DNA of 64,000 nt, from positions 1,984,001-2,048,000 of the forward strand of contig NZ_CP008896.1 in NCBI RefSeq assembly GCF_000730425.1, read 5' to 3'. Origin of the DNA: Pseudomonas fluorescens. Lineage in GTDB: Bacteria; Pseudomonadota; Gammaproteobacteria; Pseudomonadales; Pseudomonadaceae. Positions 17,342 to 24,724 of the stretch are shown piece by piece (the first letter of the stretch is position 1; every line of letters begins with the position of its first letter). The translations under genes were made by a program, and so were the position numbers. The notes under the pieces were generated by a model. It was not told the DNA's origin, made no database searches, and saw only the letters and a program-made list of their open reading frames with translations.

Positions 17342-17590
17342 ATGAGAGTTGTATGCAAATGCGGAAACAAGGGCCGGATTGCTTCCAGAGAAGAGCTATC
17401 GCAGGATTTTGCGAAGCTGTATTGCCAGTGCCTCGATGCAACGTGCGGGCACACTTGGGTAGCAAACTTGACGTTCTCACATACGCTAAGCCCCTCCGCT
17501 CAGTCATACGAAAGAATGTTGTTCGATCGTTTGAGGGATATGCCCAAGGCGAAACAGCGGGAGCTGTTCGATCAGCTTGGCGTTGCTTAA
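17342..17590 (+). CDS. Ogr/Delta-family zinc-finger late activator
   Basis: This 82-residue protein resembles Ogr/Delta, the small zinc-binding activators of P2/P4 late promoters that contact RNA polymerase. Cysteines lie in CKCG near the N-terminus and in CQC...TCGHTWVA around residues 28-40, the expected finger. I chose the ATG at 17342, preceded by GGGAGGG, rather than an upstream codon. Placed after portal and before the immunity region, it probably drives both divergent late operons. Confidence 0.87.
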   Translation: MRVVCKCGNKGRIASREELSQDFAKLYCQCLDATCGHTWVANLTFSHTLSPSAQSYERMLFDRLRDMPKAKQRELFDQLGVA

Positions 17591-17598
17591 GACGATTA

Positions 17599-17633
17599 GA
17601 AAGCGCCAGCCGCGAAGGCCGGCGCATGCTTTC
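17599..17633. terminator. hairpin between ogr and the small convergent gene
   Basis: A GC-rich stem (AAAGCGCC...GGCGC-TGCTTT) with a GCGAA loop follows the ogr stop. It lies between convergent genes and may act in both directions, although the T-run is short. Confidence 0.55.
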
Positions 17634-17651
17634 AGTGTTATGCCAGGAAGG

Positions 17652-17828
17652 TTATTCGATGTCAGAAGGTTCAGCAAAATAGCCGGCAATGCGCTGAACC
17701 TGTTTACGGTCTTTTTCAGATATCTGTCGGTATAGCTTGATAAGCCGGATTTCTAAATCCGTCAGTTTCAGGCATTCACATCCCGCCGAGTCACGAAAAC
17801 CACTTTCCAATTTGTTGCGATCCAACAT
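17652..17828 (-). CDS. small protein resembling the repressor C-terminal segment
   Basis: This 58-residue protein of unknown function starts at ATG 17828 with GGAG 9 bp upstream. A GTG at 17894 in frame would lengthen it. The C-terminal part (LEIRLIKLYRQISEKDRKQV) aligns without gaps to the neighbouring repressor (AEADLVEQFRRLPPDDQKTV), sharing the pattern L..E..L....R.....D.K.V.RI. It carries no DNA-binding helix-turn-helix. It lies downstream of the repressor on the same strand with a 101-bp gap and could be co-transcribed with it. Confidence 0.6.
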   Translation of the reverse strand: MLDRNKLESGFRDSAGCECLKLTDLEIRLIKLYRQISEKDRKQVQRIAGYFAEPSDIE

Positions 17829-17929
17829 GCGTACTGCTCCGTTTTTTGCATTTGCTGAATCGACGGTATTGGGCAGTGATCCCTGCCCTGACACAGCGAT
17901 TTCATTGGAGATACGCAGTTTGTTACAAG

Positions 17930-18277
17930 TTAATCGAGTGGGTCAGCGGCCTCTGCAGCCATGGACTTAACGATACGCCGCACAGTTTTTTGATCATCAG
18001 GCGGTAGCCGCCTGAATTGTTCGACCAGATCCGCCTCTGCAGGAGCTAGCCCCTGGCCAGGCGGCGGAGATCGATGCCCAGAAAGCACGTAACCCGCGTC
18101 AACCTTATGTTCTACCAACGCAGAGACGTAGCGCAGGTCCAGCGAATTGGCGCCTAACTCATAATTTTTTTGAGTTCCACGGCTAACCCCCAACAACGTC
18201 CCAAAATCAGTTTGATTCAAACCTAAGCGCTCGCGCTCTTCCCTTAGGCGATCACCTACTCCGTCAGCTATGAGCAT
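17930..18277 (-). CDS. CI-like phage repressor (HTH, XRE family)
   Basis: This 115-residue protein has an XRE-type helix-turn-helix in the first ~60 residues (RLREERERLGLNQTDFGTLL...VSRGTQKNYELGAN). It ends in a short C-terminal helix (EADLVEQFRRLPPDDQKTVR). It lacks a LexA-type peptidase domain, so induction would not be RecA-cleavage-based unless through a partner. ATG 18277 is the first start that places the helix-turn-helix at the N-terminus. It is divergent from the early operon and is the obvious lysogeny repressor. Confidence 0.82.
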   Translation of the reverse strand: MLIADGVGDRLREERERLGLNQTDFGTLLGVSRGTQKNYELGANSLDLRYVSALVEHKVDAGYVLSGHRSPPPGQGLAPAEADLVEQFRRLPPDDQKTVRRIVKSMAAEAADPLD

Positions 18278-18366
18278 TTTTTTATTCACCAAACTTGACC
18301 TGATCAATTTTTTGACCAAGAATCGCCACAGACAAACAGAAACAACCACAAACGAACAGAGTAGAC
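18278..18366. promoter_or_regulatory. divergent early promoter/operator region between repressor and Cro-like gene
   Basis: This 89-bp AT-rich spacer holds two TTGACC copies about 20 bp apart and an imperfect inverted repeat TTGACC-TGATCAA. It also holds several ACAAAC-type repeats on the early-gene side. Such repeats are plausible operator half-sites for the repressor. I could not fix -35/-10 pairs with confidence. Confidence 0.45.
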
Positions 18367-18570
18367 ATGATGCCCGCCACCGTTACACCCGAGCAAGCCC
18401 GGGCCGCTCTTGATCACAAGGGAGTGAGCATCGCGGAGTTCAGCCGAAAACATGGACTGAACAAAAATTTAGTCAGCGACCTATTGAACGGTCGGATCAA
18501 AGGTCGCCGGGGGGAGGCACATCGCGCCGCCGTGTTACTCGGTATCAAAGACGGCGTAATTGCACAGTAA
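18367..18570 (+). CDS. Cro/Cox-like DNA-binding protein
   Basis: This 67-residue protein has a helix-turn-helix-like segment (GVSIAEFSRKHGLNKNLVSD). It opens the early operon, divergent from the repressor, the place of Cro or P2 Cox/cro-type regulators. Two adjacent ATGs exist at 18367 and 18370. The stop overlaps the next start by one base (TAATG). Whether it also serves as excisionase cannot be told. Confidence 0.72.
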   Translation: MMPATVTPEQARAALDHKGVSIAEFSRKHGLNKNLVSDLLNGRIKGRRGEAHRAAVLLGIKDGVIAQ

Positions 18571-19079
18571 TGGTCAGCACACGTAGGGAACAGCAGAAGA
18601 TGGAAAGCCAGGTTCTAAAAACACGCCGTGAAGTTGTCAGTGCCATTATTTGCACCTTTGAAGGTGGCCGCGAATGCGCCGCCGCCCTAATCGGTTTACC
18701 ACTCAAAAAGTTTGATAACCACGCCTATGAGAACAACAACTGCCGTCCTTTGACAGACGCCCAGATCTTCCAACTGGAGCAAGTTACCGGCACCCAGCAC
18801 TTGGCCAACTACGTGGCGGCAATGTACGGCGGCATGTTCGTACCTGTCACCAGCCCTGAGAAACTGGATAACGTGGAGATGTACTCACGAGCTATACAGA
18901 GTGCGGCCAAACGGGGAACGGTCGATCAGATCATTGCTCAGGCGCTTGATGATGGCGTGATCACCGAGGCCGAAGCCCAGGCAATACAGAACGCTCACAC
19001 CCTGCACTTGGCTGCACGGACTGCCGAAGTTTATGCCGCCATCGACCTCTACCGCGCCAAGTTGGGGAAAACCATATGA
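18570..19079 (+). CDS. phage regulatory protein (YmfL/CII-like)
   Basis: This 169-residue protein resembles the YmfL-type phage regulators often found second in the early operon. The conserved stretch includes FEGGRECAAALIGLPLKKFDNHAYENNN and LEQVTGTQHLANYVAAMYGG. An internal ATG at 18600 is an alternative start. It overlaps the following gene by 4 bp. It may act like lambda CII in the lysis-lysogeny choice, which is inference from position. Confidence 0.7.
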   Translation: MVSTRREQQKMESQVLKTRREVVSAIICTFEGGRECAAALIGLPLKKFDNHAYENNNCRPLTDAQIFQLEQVTGTQHLANYVAAMYGGMFVPVTSPEKLDNVEMYSRAIQSAAKRGTVDQIIAQALDDGVITEAEAQAIQNAHTLHLAARTAEVYAAIDLYRAKLGKTI

Positions 19080-19441
19080 ACGCTCAGACCAATACCCTGG
19101 ACTATCAGGAATGCATACAAAACGCTGCACTGGCCTTCCTTGAGCGTCATCAAGCCGAACACCTGGGCGACCTGTCTGCGCTTTTCAACCACACCATCAA
19201 TCACCTGGTGAGCAGCTTCGACGTGGCGGAATCGATTGCAATCAAATTGACTTCGCTTGCCCACATCGAGTTGGTGGAAATTGCCTTCCGCCAGCGCCTT
19301 GATCTGGATTACAGCAGTGACACCGTTGTGGTGATCAAGGATCCGATCAAGGGACTGTGCTGGTCCGTACCCGTCAGCCTGATCTACGAACGCATCTTGA
19401 ACGCCCCTGACAACGTGCGTTTGCGCTCCACGAACCCGTAA
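19076..19441 (+). CDS. hypothetical phage early protein
   Basis: This 121-residue protein is not recognised by family. It is acidic and helical at the N-terminus (ALAFLERHQAEHLGDLSALF) with no membrane segment. It is translationally coupled by a 4-bp overlap to the preceding regulator, so it is very likely a real early gene. A 75-bp gap separates it from the next small gene. Confidence 0.65.
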   Translation: MNAQTNTLDYQECIQNAALAFLERHQAEHLGDLSALFNHTINHLVSSFDVAESIAIKLTSLAHIELVEIAFRQRLDLDYSSDTVVVIKDPIKGLCWSVPVSLIYERILNAPDNVRLRSTNP

Positions 19442-19516
19442 CACCCGCCCCCAATCAATCGCCGGTCCCACATCCCGTGGGTATGGGTGAGCTGCGCCCG
19501 AAAACGAGGTTTAACG

Positions 19517-19750
19517 ATGGCAAACGCCGTAATTGTCACCACTCAACTGCCCCCCGCAGAGGCCGAAGCGTTATTGGCGGCCCTGCGCGAACAGTATCGC
19601 TTGAGCCTCAACGAGCATTGGTACGCCGACCAGTTTCGCCTTGTTGCAGACGGCCAGCGCCACGGCGCAATTCTCGCCCACGTCCCGGTAATGGCTGCGC
19701 AAAAACGCCTTATGGCAGCCCTGTCCCACAGCCTTAAAGCAGTGAAGTAA
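19517..19750 (+). CDS. hypothetical small phage protein
   Basis: This 77-residue protein of unknown function starts at ATG 19517 with a GAGG ribosome site. The sequence VIVTTQLPPAEAEALLAALREQ suggests a compact alpha/beta fold. It lies 3 bp before the primase-helicase gene and is probably co-translated with it. Confidence 0.6.
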   Translation: MANAVIVTTQLPPAEAEALLAALREQYRLSLNEHWYADQFRLVADGQRHGAILAHVPVMAAQKRLMAALSHSLKAVK

Positions 19751-19753
19751 CCC

Positions 19754-22552
19754 ATGAAAGAAGATCTTCGCCACGACGTGCTGCAACGCCTCCAATCTGA
19801 CTTCGGGCTCAAGCACCGCGTGGGCACCGACTACATGCGCGGCGGCACCTGCCCAAAGTGCAAAAAGAAAGAGCTGTATTCCCGGTTTGATACGCCCTGG
19901 ATGGTGATTTGTGGTCGCCCTGAGAAGTGTGGCCACACCCTGCACGTAAAAGAGTTGTACGACGATCTGTTTGAAGATTGGAGCAAGCGAGCGCCGGCAA
20001 CAGACCAGCACCCCAACGCGACGGCACGCGCTTACCTGGAGTTCGCCCGGGGCTTTCGGTTTGAGCTGATCCAAGGCTGGTTCACCCAGGAAACCTTCTA
20101 CTCTGCTGAACACAACGCCGGCAGCGCCACTGTGCGCTTCGCACTGGAGAAAGGCGGCTGGTGGGAACGCCTGATTGATCAGCCCCACCGCTTCGGCAAG
20201 ATGAAAGCCCGCTTTAAATCCAAGGACAGTTATCGCGGCGTCTGGTGGTGCCCGCCTTGCGTAGACCTTCTTGAGGCCAAGGAAATCTGGATTGTCGAAG
20301 GGATCTTCGACGCCATCGCCCTGGTGCATAACGACATCGCTGCTGTCTCGGCCATGTCTTCCAATGCGTTCCCTGGCGATTCGCTCAAGGCCCTAATTAA
20401 GGCCCGCGAGGGATTGAAGCTGCCCAAGCTGGTTTGGGCGCTTGATAACGAACCCAGCGCCAACGCATACACCCGGCGCTGGGTGCGCGAAGCCCGAGCC
20501 CTAGGTTTCGTCTGTGAGTCTGCACAAATCCCCCAACGCGACGGCCGCAAGTCTGATTGGAACGACCTACATCAGCGGTGGACCTTCATCCAGGACGATA
20601 CCAAGCGTGCCGACCAGATCGCTACCGACCTCAAGCAAGCCCGTCACCAAGGAGCCTTGCTACTGGCAGAGAGCGCAGCGGAAAAAGCGTTGCTCATGTA
20701 CGACTGGAACAAGCGAGGTGAATTTCACCTGGGCTTTGGTAGCCGTCTGTACTGGTTCAAGTTGGACATGGAGAAGTTCAACCGAGCCATGTCCGACATC
20801 GAGGACAGCGAGAACCACGACGACCAGTTGCTCAACCAGGCGCAACAACGCGAAAAGGCGCTGCAGCAGTCGGGCAGTGTTGTAGAGATTGCCAACTGTT
20901 ATCCCCAGGCCCTGTACTTCCAGCGTAACGAGGTAACGGACGAGTCCTGGTACTACATGCGTGTGGACTTCCCCCACGACTCCGAAAGCGTAAAAAACAC
21001 CTTCACCAGCGGCCAGTTATCGGCCGCAAGTGAATTCAAAAAGCGGCTGCTCGGCATGGCGGCGGGCGCCATGTTTACCGGCAGTGGCCAGCAGCTCGAC
21101 AAGCTCATGAAAGATCAACTGTTCGGCATCAAAACCGTTTCGACCATCGACTACGTGGGCTACAGCAAGGAATACGCCTGCTACGTCTATGGCGATATCG
21201 CGATCAAGGACGGCGCCACCTACAAGGTCAACAGCGAAGACTATTTCGAGTTCGGCAAGCTGCGCCTAAAAACGCTGCAGAAAGGCGTCCCCATCAAGCT
21301 GCAGCGCGAAGCAAAGGGCTTCGACGAGAAGTGGGTGCAGTTGCTGTGGACCTGCTTCGGTGCCCAGGGATTCGTCGCCCTGGTGTTCTTTTTCGGCTCG
21401 CTGTTCTGCGAACAGATCCGCGCTCGCTACCAGTCGTTCCCATTCCTGGAAGCCACTGGTGAAGCCGGCGCGGGCAAAACAACCCTGTTGAACCTCCTCT
21501 GGAAACTACTCGGCCGCGAAGGCTACGAAGGATTTGACCCAATGAAATCTACCAAGGCCGGGCGTTCTCGCTTAATGGGCCAGGTCTCCGGTATGCCGGT
21601 GGTATTTCTGGAAGCTGATCGCCACGGTGACGATCGAGCGCACGCTAAGACCTTTGAATGGGACGAGCTGAAAGACTTCTTCGGCGGCGGCACCCTGGCC
21701 ACGAAAGGGGTCAAGACGGCAGGCAACGAGACGTACGAGCCGCCATTCAGGGGAACGATTGCTATCAGCCAGAACGCGGCCGTGGTTGCCCACGAAGCGA
21801 TCATGACGCGGATTGTGAAGCTGCATTTTGTGCGCCCGACCGTCACGCCGGAAAGCCGTGCTGCAGCTGATCAACTCAACGCTCTGGACGGCGGCACCCT
21901 CAGCCACTTCCTGTTGCGGGCCGTGGGCAAGGAATCTGCGGTGCTTGAGCTGTTCGCCCAACGTATGCCCGAACACGAATCGAAGCTGCGCCGTTTACAC
22001 ACCCATTGCTTCGCCTGCAGCACGGCCTATGCCAGTGACCAGGGCAATTGCACCAGTTGCGGCTATGACCTGCGAGGCTACATCCGCGTGGAGCGCATCA
22101 GCAAAAACCACGCGCAAATGCTCTCGCTGCTGGACGGCATTCGCCTGGTACTGAAATTGAGTGCCCCCCAAGTCGCTGCCACCCAGCGCCAGATCGTGCG
22201 GATGGCCATCGAGCGCCAGGCGTCGATCAGCTCCGACCATGCCGCTGTGGCCGAGTTTTGGGAGGTTTACGACTACCTCGAATCCTTGAGTGAGGATCCG
22301 GTCGTTAACCACAGCAGCGATCCGGCCGTGATCGCAATCAACCTCAATGAATTCTGCGAGCGCGCCGCCGAACACAAACAGAAGTTGGCCGACGTGGCCA
22401 CGTTGCGCGACCTGCTCAAAGAATCCCGCTCCCGCAAGTTTCTGGATAGCAACAAGGCCGTTCACAGCGCTGTACGTGCTGCGTTCAACAGCCGAAATCC
22501 CTGTTCACAACCCCGGCCGACGACAGTGAAGTGCTGGACATTCAAGGCGTAA
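19754..22552 (+). CDS. phage primase-helicase (zinc finger, TOPRIM-like, P-loop)
   Basis: This 932-residue replication protein has an N-terminal zinc finger with Cys33, Cys36, Cys53 and Cys59. A TOPRIM-like primase segment follows (WIVEGIFDAIALVHN, near residue 180). A P-loop helicase/ATPase follows (GEAGAGKTTLL near residues 569-579), with a Walker B-like VVFLEADRH about 45 residues later. A second C-x2-C/C-x2-C zinc ribbon lies near residue 750 (CFACSTAYAS...CTSCGYD). The layout recalls P4 alpha-type proteins that prime and unwind at the phage origin. No separate replication initiator (P2 gpA) is seen in this window. Confidence 0.83.
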   Translation: MKEDLRHDVLQRLQSDFGLKHRVGTDYMRGGTCPKCKKKELYSRFDTPWMVICGRPEKCGHTLHVKELYDDLFEDWSKRAPATDQHPNATARAYLEFARGFRFELIQGWFTQETFYSAEHNAGSATVRFALEKGGWWERLIDQPHRFGKMKARFKSKDSYRGVWWCPPCVDLLEAKEIWIVEGIFDAIALVHNDIAAVSAMSSNAFPGDSLKALIKAREGLKLPKLVWALDNEPSANAYTRRWVREARALGFVCESAQIPQRDGRKSDWNDLHQRWTFIQDDTKRADQIATDLKQARHQGALLLAESAAEKALLMYDWNKRGEFHLGFGSRLYWFKLDMEKFNRAMSDIEDSENHDDQLLNQAQQREKALQQSGSVVEIANCYPQALYFQRNEVTDESWYYMRVDFPHDSESVKNTFTSGQLSAASEFKKRLLGMAAGAMFTGSGQQLDKLMKDQLFGIKTVSTIDYVGYSKEYACYVYGDIAIKDGATYKVNSEDYFEFGKLRLKTLQKGVPIKLQREAKGFDEKWVQLLWTCFGAQGFVALVFFFGSLFCEQIRARYQSFPFLEATGEAGAGKTTLLNLLWKLLGREGYEGFDPMKSTKAGRSRLMGQVSGMPVVFLEADRHGDDRAHAKTFEWDELKDFFGGGTLATKGVKTAGNETYEPPFRGTIAISQNAAVVAHEAIMTRIVKLHFVRPTVTPESRAAADQLNALDGGTLSHFLLRAVGKESAVLELFAQRMPEHESKLRRLHTHCFACSTAYASDQGNCTSCGYDLRGYIRVERISKNHAQMLSLLDGIRLVLKLSAPQVAATQRQIVRMAIERQASISSDHAAVAEFWEVYDYLESLSEDPVVNHSSDPAVIAINLNEFCERAAEHKQKLADVATLRDLLKESRSRKFLDSNKAVHSAVRAAFNSRNPCSQPRPTTVKCWTFKA

Positions 22553-22567
22553 AGGAGAGCAAGACCG

Positions 22568-22861
22568 ATGCAAATCCAAGTGTTTATGGGCAGTGCCGGC
22601 GACGGCAAAACAAGCAAACTGCAGTCAATGCAAGACCGTTTGGACTTCACAGGGCAAAGCGCGCCAGTCATCCAGGCAGGTGCTTATGGGGAGGATGGTT
22701 TGCTGGAGATCCTAGAAGTCCGGGCAGCAGGTGGCCAGCGTGAAATCCTGGTGGACGACTGCAGCAGGCAACAGATTTTGAGGGTATTGGAATGGCAGTC
22801 ATGTGTTGAACATGAGCCAGATTTTGACGACCTGGTGATTCACCTGGCCCGTAAGGACTGA
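22568..22861 (+). CDS. small P-loop protein of unknown function
   Basis: This 97-residue protein starts MQIQVFMGSAGDGKTSKLQS. It carries a clear Walker A (residues 8-16) and a later hydrophobic-DD motif (EILVDDC, residues 59-65) that could be Walker B. It is far smaller than normal P-loop ATPases. It follows the primase-helicase by 15 bp with AGGAG upstream. It may be a stand-alone nucleotide-binding accessory protein of replication or a remnant of a larger ATPase. Confidence 0.66.
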   Translation: MQIQVFMGSAGDGKTSKLQSMQDRLDFTGQSAPVIQAGAYGEDGLLEILEVRAAGGQREILVDDCSRQQILRVLEWQSCVEHEPDFDDLVIHLARKD

Positions 22862-22927
22862 CCTTGTAAGAAACAGTGCCGAGGAGTTGCAGCTCCTCGA
22901 CACCTAACCACCACCGAGGGCTATACC

Positions 22928-23176
22928 ATGCAAGCACAGAACCAAAGCAGCAGCGGCACGAAGGCTACCACACCGGCGCGGCACCTGGTGGCCACCGCGA
23001 TTATCGGCGCGGCCGTCATTGGCTACTTGGTACACAAAACCCCTGAATCACGAACCCGCCTCGAAAGCCTGAGCCAGATGGCCAGCACCCTGGGCGAACT
23101 GAGCGAAACAGATGCAGCCGTGATTGCCCAACTGTTGGCCAACCCCGCAACCCGGGGAAAACCGCGCCATGTCTAA
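22928..23176 (+). CDS. small membrane protein, hypothetical
   Basis: This 82-residue protein has one likely transmembrane segment (HLVATAIIGAAVIGYLV, about residues 21-38) and a helical charged tail (TRLESLSQMASTLGELSE). The function is unknown. It overlaps the next small gene by 8 bp. Single-pass proteins at this place in P2-like phages are sometimes exclusion or accessory functions, but nothing here shows that. Confidence 0.6.
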   Translation: MQAQNQSSSGTKATTPARHLVATAIIGAAVIGYLVHKTPESRTRLESLSQMASTLGELSETDAAVIAQLLANPATRGKPRHV

Positions 23177-23339
23177 CAGACCCCCTGCCATGTCATCACG
23201 ACGCTTTCCCTGGAACATTGACTACACCAGCGTTTGCGACCAATGCGGTAAGTGGCGCGCCCACGGCAACCATCTGAAATGCAGCCGGCGACGCCAGCTG
23301 CAGAATGCTCATTTACGTAACCACAAGCCGAAACGGTAA
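23169..23339 (+). CDS. small putative zinc-binding phage protein
   Basis: This 56-residue basic protein contains a CDQCGKWRAHGNHLKCS motif that could bind one zinc ion (C-x2-C, H, C). The start ATG at 23169 overlaps the membrane protein gene. Similar short cysteine proteins sit before the integrase in many Pseudomonas prophages, though I cannot name a family. Confidence 0.55.
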   Translation: MSNRPPAMSSRRFPWNIDYTSVCDQCGKWRAHGNHLKCSRRRQLQNAHLRNHKPKR

Positions 23340-23445
23340 GTCGCGTCCACCAGAAGATGTGCTACCAGATACTTGGCCCGGAAACGGGCCTTTTTGTTTC
23401 CGATCGTCAGACTGTCGATACACGAGCACAGCGTTAGGGGTTTAC

Positions 23446-24609
23446 ATGAGTGGGGTCGAAGCTCGCGGCAATTCCGTGAGAGTCTATTTTCAATACAACG
23501 GCGAAAAATGCCGCGAAACGATACCAGGAGGAAACAAACCGGCCACTGTGACCCAGGCGAAGCGCTTGCTCGCCATTATTGAGTACGAGATCGACTCCGG
23601 CACCTTTGATTACGCACGCCATTTCCCTAACTCGGCCAGATTGGTGGAAAACACCTTCGGCCACTACCTAGACCTATGGTTGCGTATCAAGGCCAACAGC
23701 GTGGCCGCATCCAGCTACCGAGGATATGCCAATAAAGCTGAAGTGCATGTGCGACCACGCTGGGGCAAGGTCCAAATCAACGCGATCGACCATCTTGACC
23801 TGCAGGAGTGGATCCAGGGACCACTGTCTAAAACACTCAAAAACAAGACCATCCGCGACATTATCAGCAACGTGCGCCAGGTGTTTCGGCTCTACCGTAC
23901 ACGGATGAAAGTCGCCCACGATCCTACCGAGGGTTTGATGGTACGCCTGCCAGATCCCGAAGCGCCGGACCCTTTCACCCGGGCGGAAATCAAGCAGATC
24001 CTGGAGACACCAACCACCCGCACGCATGAGTTGCTAATGGTGCAGTTTATGCTGTGGGCCGGTCCTCGGGTGTCTGAAACCATCGCATTGGCGTGGGAGG
24101 ACGTCGACCTGGAACAAGGCACGGTGACGTTTCGCCGATCGAAGGTGCGTGGTGCCTACAGAGTCACAAAAACCCGGCGCTCGATGCGCAAAGTTCGTCT
24201 GTTGGCCCCTGCGTGGGACGCCTTGCGCAAGGTGGATGCGCTAACGCGACATCGAAAAGCAGAAACCGTGGAGATTGTTGAGCGGGACAATAAGACCGTA
24301 CGCCGGCACACGCTGAATTTTGTTTTCTTAAACACTAAAAGCGGCTTGCCACACGCTAACGATTTTGTCGTGCGTGACCGGTTTTTCAAAGCTCATCTAC
24401 TCGCTGCCGGCGTTCGCTACCGTGGACCAGGTCAATGCCGCCACACGTACGCCAGTCAGTTGCTGACCACTGGTATTGCCTCAATCGATTGGATTGCCGA
24501 GCAGATGGGGCACACCAACGGCAATATGATCCGTCAACACTATGGGACCTGGATCAATGAGGACGGGCCAGACGTGGTAGGAATGCTACAACTGGCACTC
24601 AAACTTTAA
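23446..24609 (+). CDS. phage tyrosine integrase
   Basis: This 387-residue tyrosine recombinase has an N-terminal arm-binding region, a SAM-like core-binding domain (about residues 60-160) and a C-terminal catalytic domain. The first Arg is in GPRVSETIALAW, the second in CRHTYASQLL, a His is in QMGHTNGNM, and the nucleophilic Tyr is in RQHYGTWI. The His three residues before the second Arg is replaced by Gly (GQCRH), a change common in phage integrases. The ATG at 23446 was chosen because upstream codons in the frame give non-protein-like sequence. It reads outward, so an attachment site is expected downstream. Confidence 0.92.
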   Translation: MSGVEARGNSVRVYFQYNGEKCRETIPGGNKPATVTQAKRLLAIIEYEIDSGTFDYARHFPNSARLVENTFGHYLDLWLRIKANSVAASSYRGYANKAEVHVRPRWGKVQINAIDHLDLQEWIQGPLSKTLKNKTIRDIISNVRQVFRLYRTRMKVAHDPTEGLMVRLPDPEAPDPFTRAEIKQILETPTTRTHELLMVQFMLWAGPRVSETIALAWEDVDLEQGTVTFRRSKVRGAYRVTKTRRSMRKVRLLAPAWDALRKVDALTRHRKAETVEIVERDNKTVRRHTLNFVFLNTKSGLPHANDFVVRDRFFKAHLLAAGVRYRGPGQCRHTYASQLLTTGIASIDWIAEQMGHTNGNMIRQHYGTWINEDGPDVVGMLQLALKL

Positions 24610-24643
24610 CCAGCTAACGGGGGATTGGTTTCCATGCCCACAC

Positions 24644-24684
24644 AAAAAGCCCCCCGCACCTGGTTAAAGTGTGGGGGCCTTTTT
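24644..24684 (+). terminator. rho-independent terminator after integrase
   Basis: A GC-rich stem (AGCCCCCC...GGGGGCCT) flanked by A-run and T-run sits 35 bp after the integrase stop. The symmetrical A/T tracts mean it could also end the convergent SulP transcript. Confidence 0.85.
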
Positions 24685-24724
24685 GACATAAGCGGCGTTA
24701 TTGGAAAGACCTCGCTTAACGGCA

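Larger units (their letters stand above)
1..24700. mobile_element. P2/HP1-like prophage (right part; left end outside window)
   Basis: Contiguous phage genes run from the cut tail fibre to the integrase. The head genes follow the P2 order Q-P diverging from O-N-M-L-R-S. The tail genes are of the HP1 type (DUF2586, DUF2597, DUF2590). No disrupted structural gene was seen, so the visible part looks intact. The right boundary is uncertain. It could lie just past the integrase near 24.7 kb, or at the 3' end of the tRNA-Ser at 26,647, in which case the SulP gene would belong to the element. The left attachment site is not in the window. Confidence 0.93.

Noticed and set aside
22928..23339. Small genes before the integrase as a phage defence or exclusion system
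   Set aside because: One is a single-pass membrane protein and one a tiny cysteine protein. Neither carries a motif of a known defence or toxin-antitoxin family.
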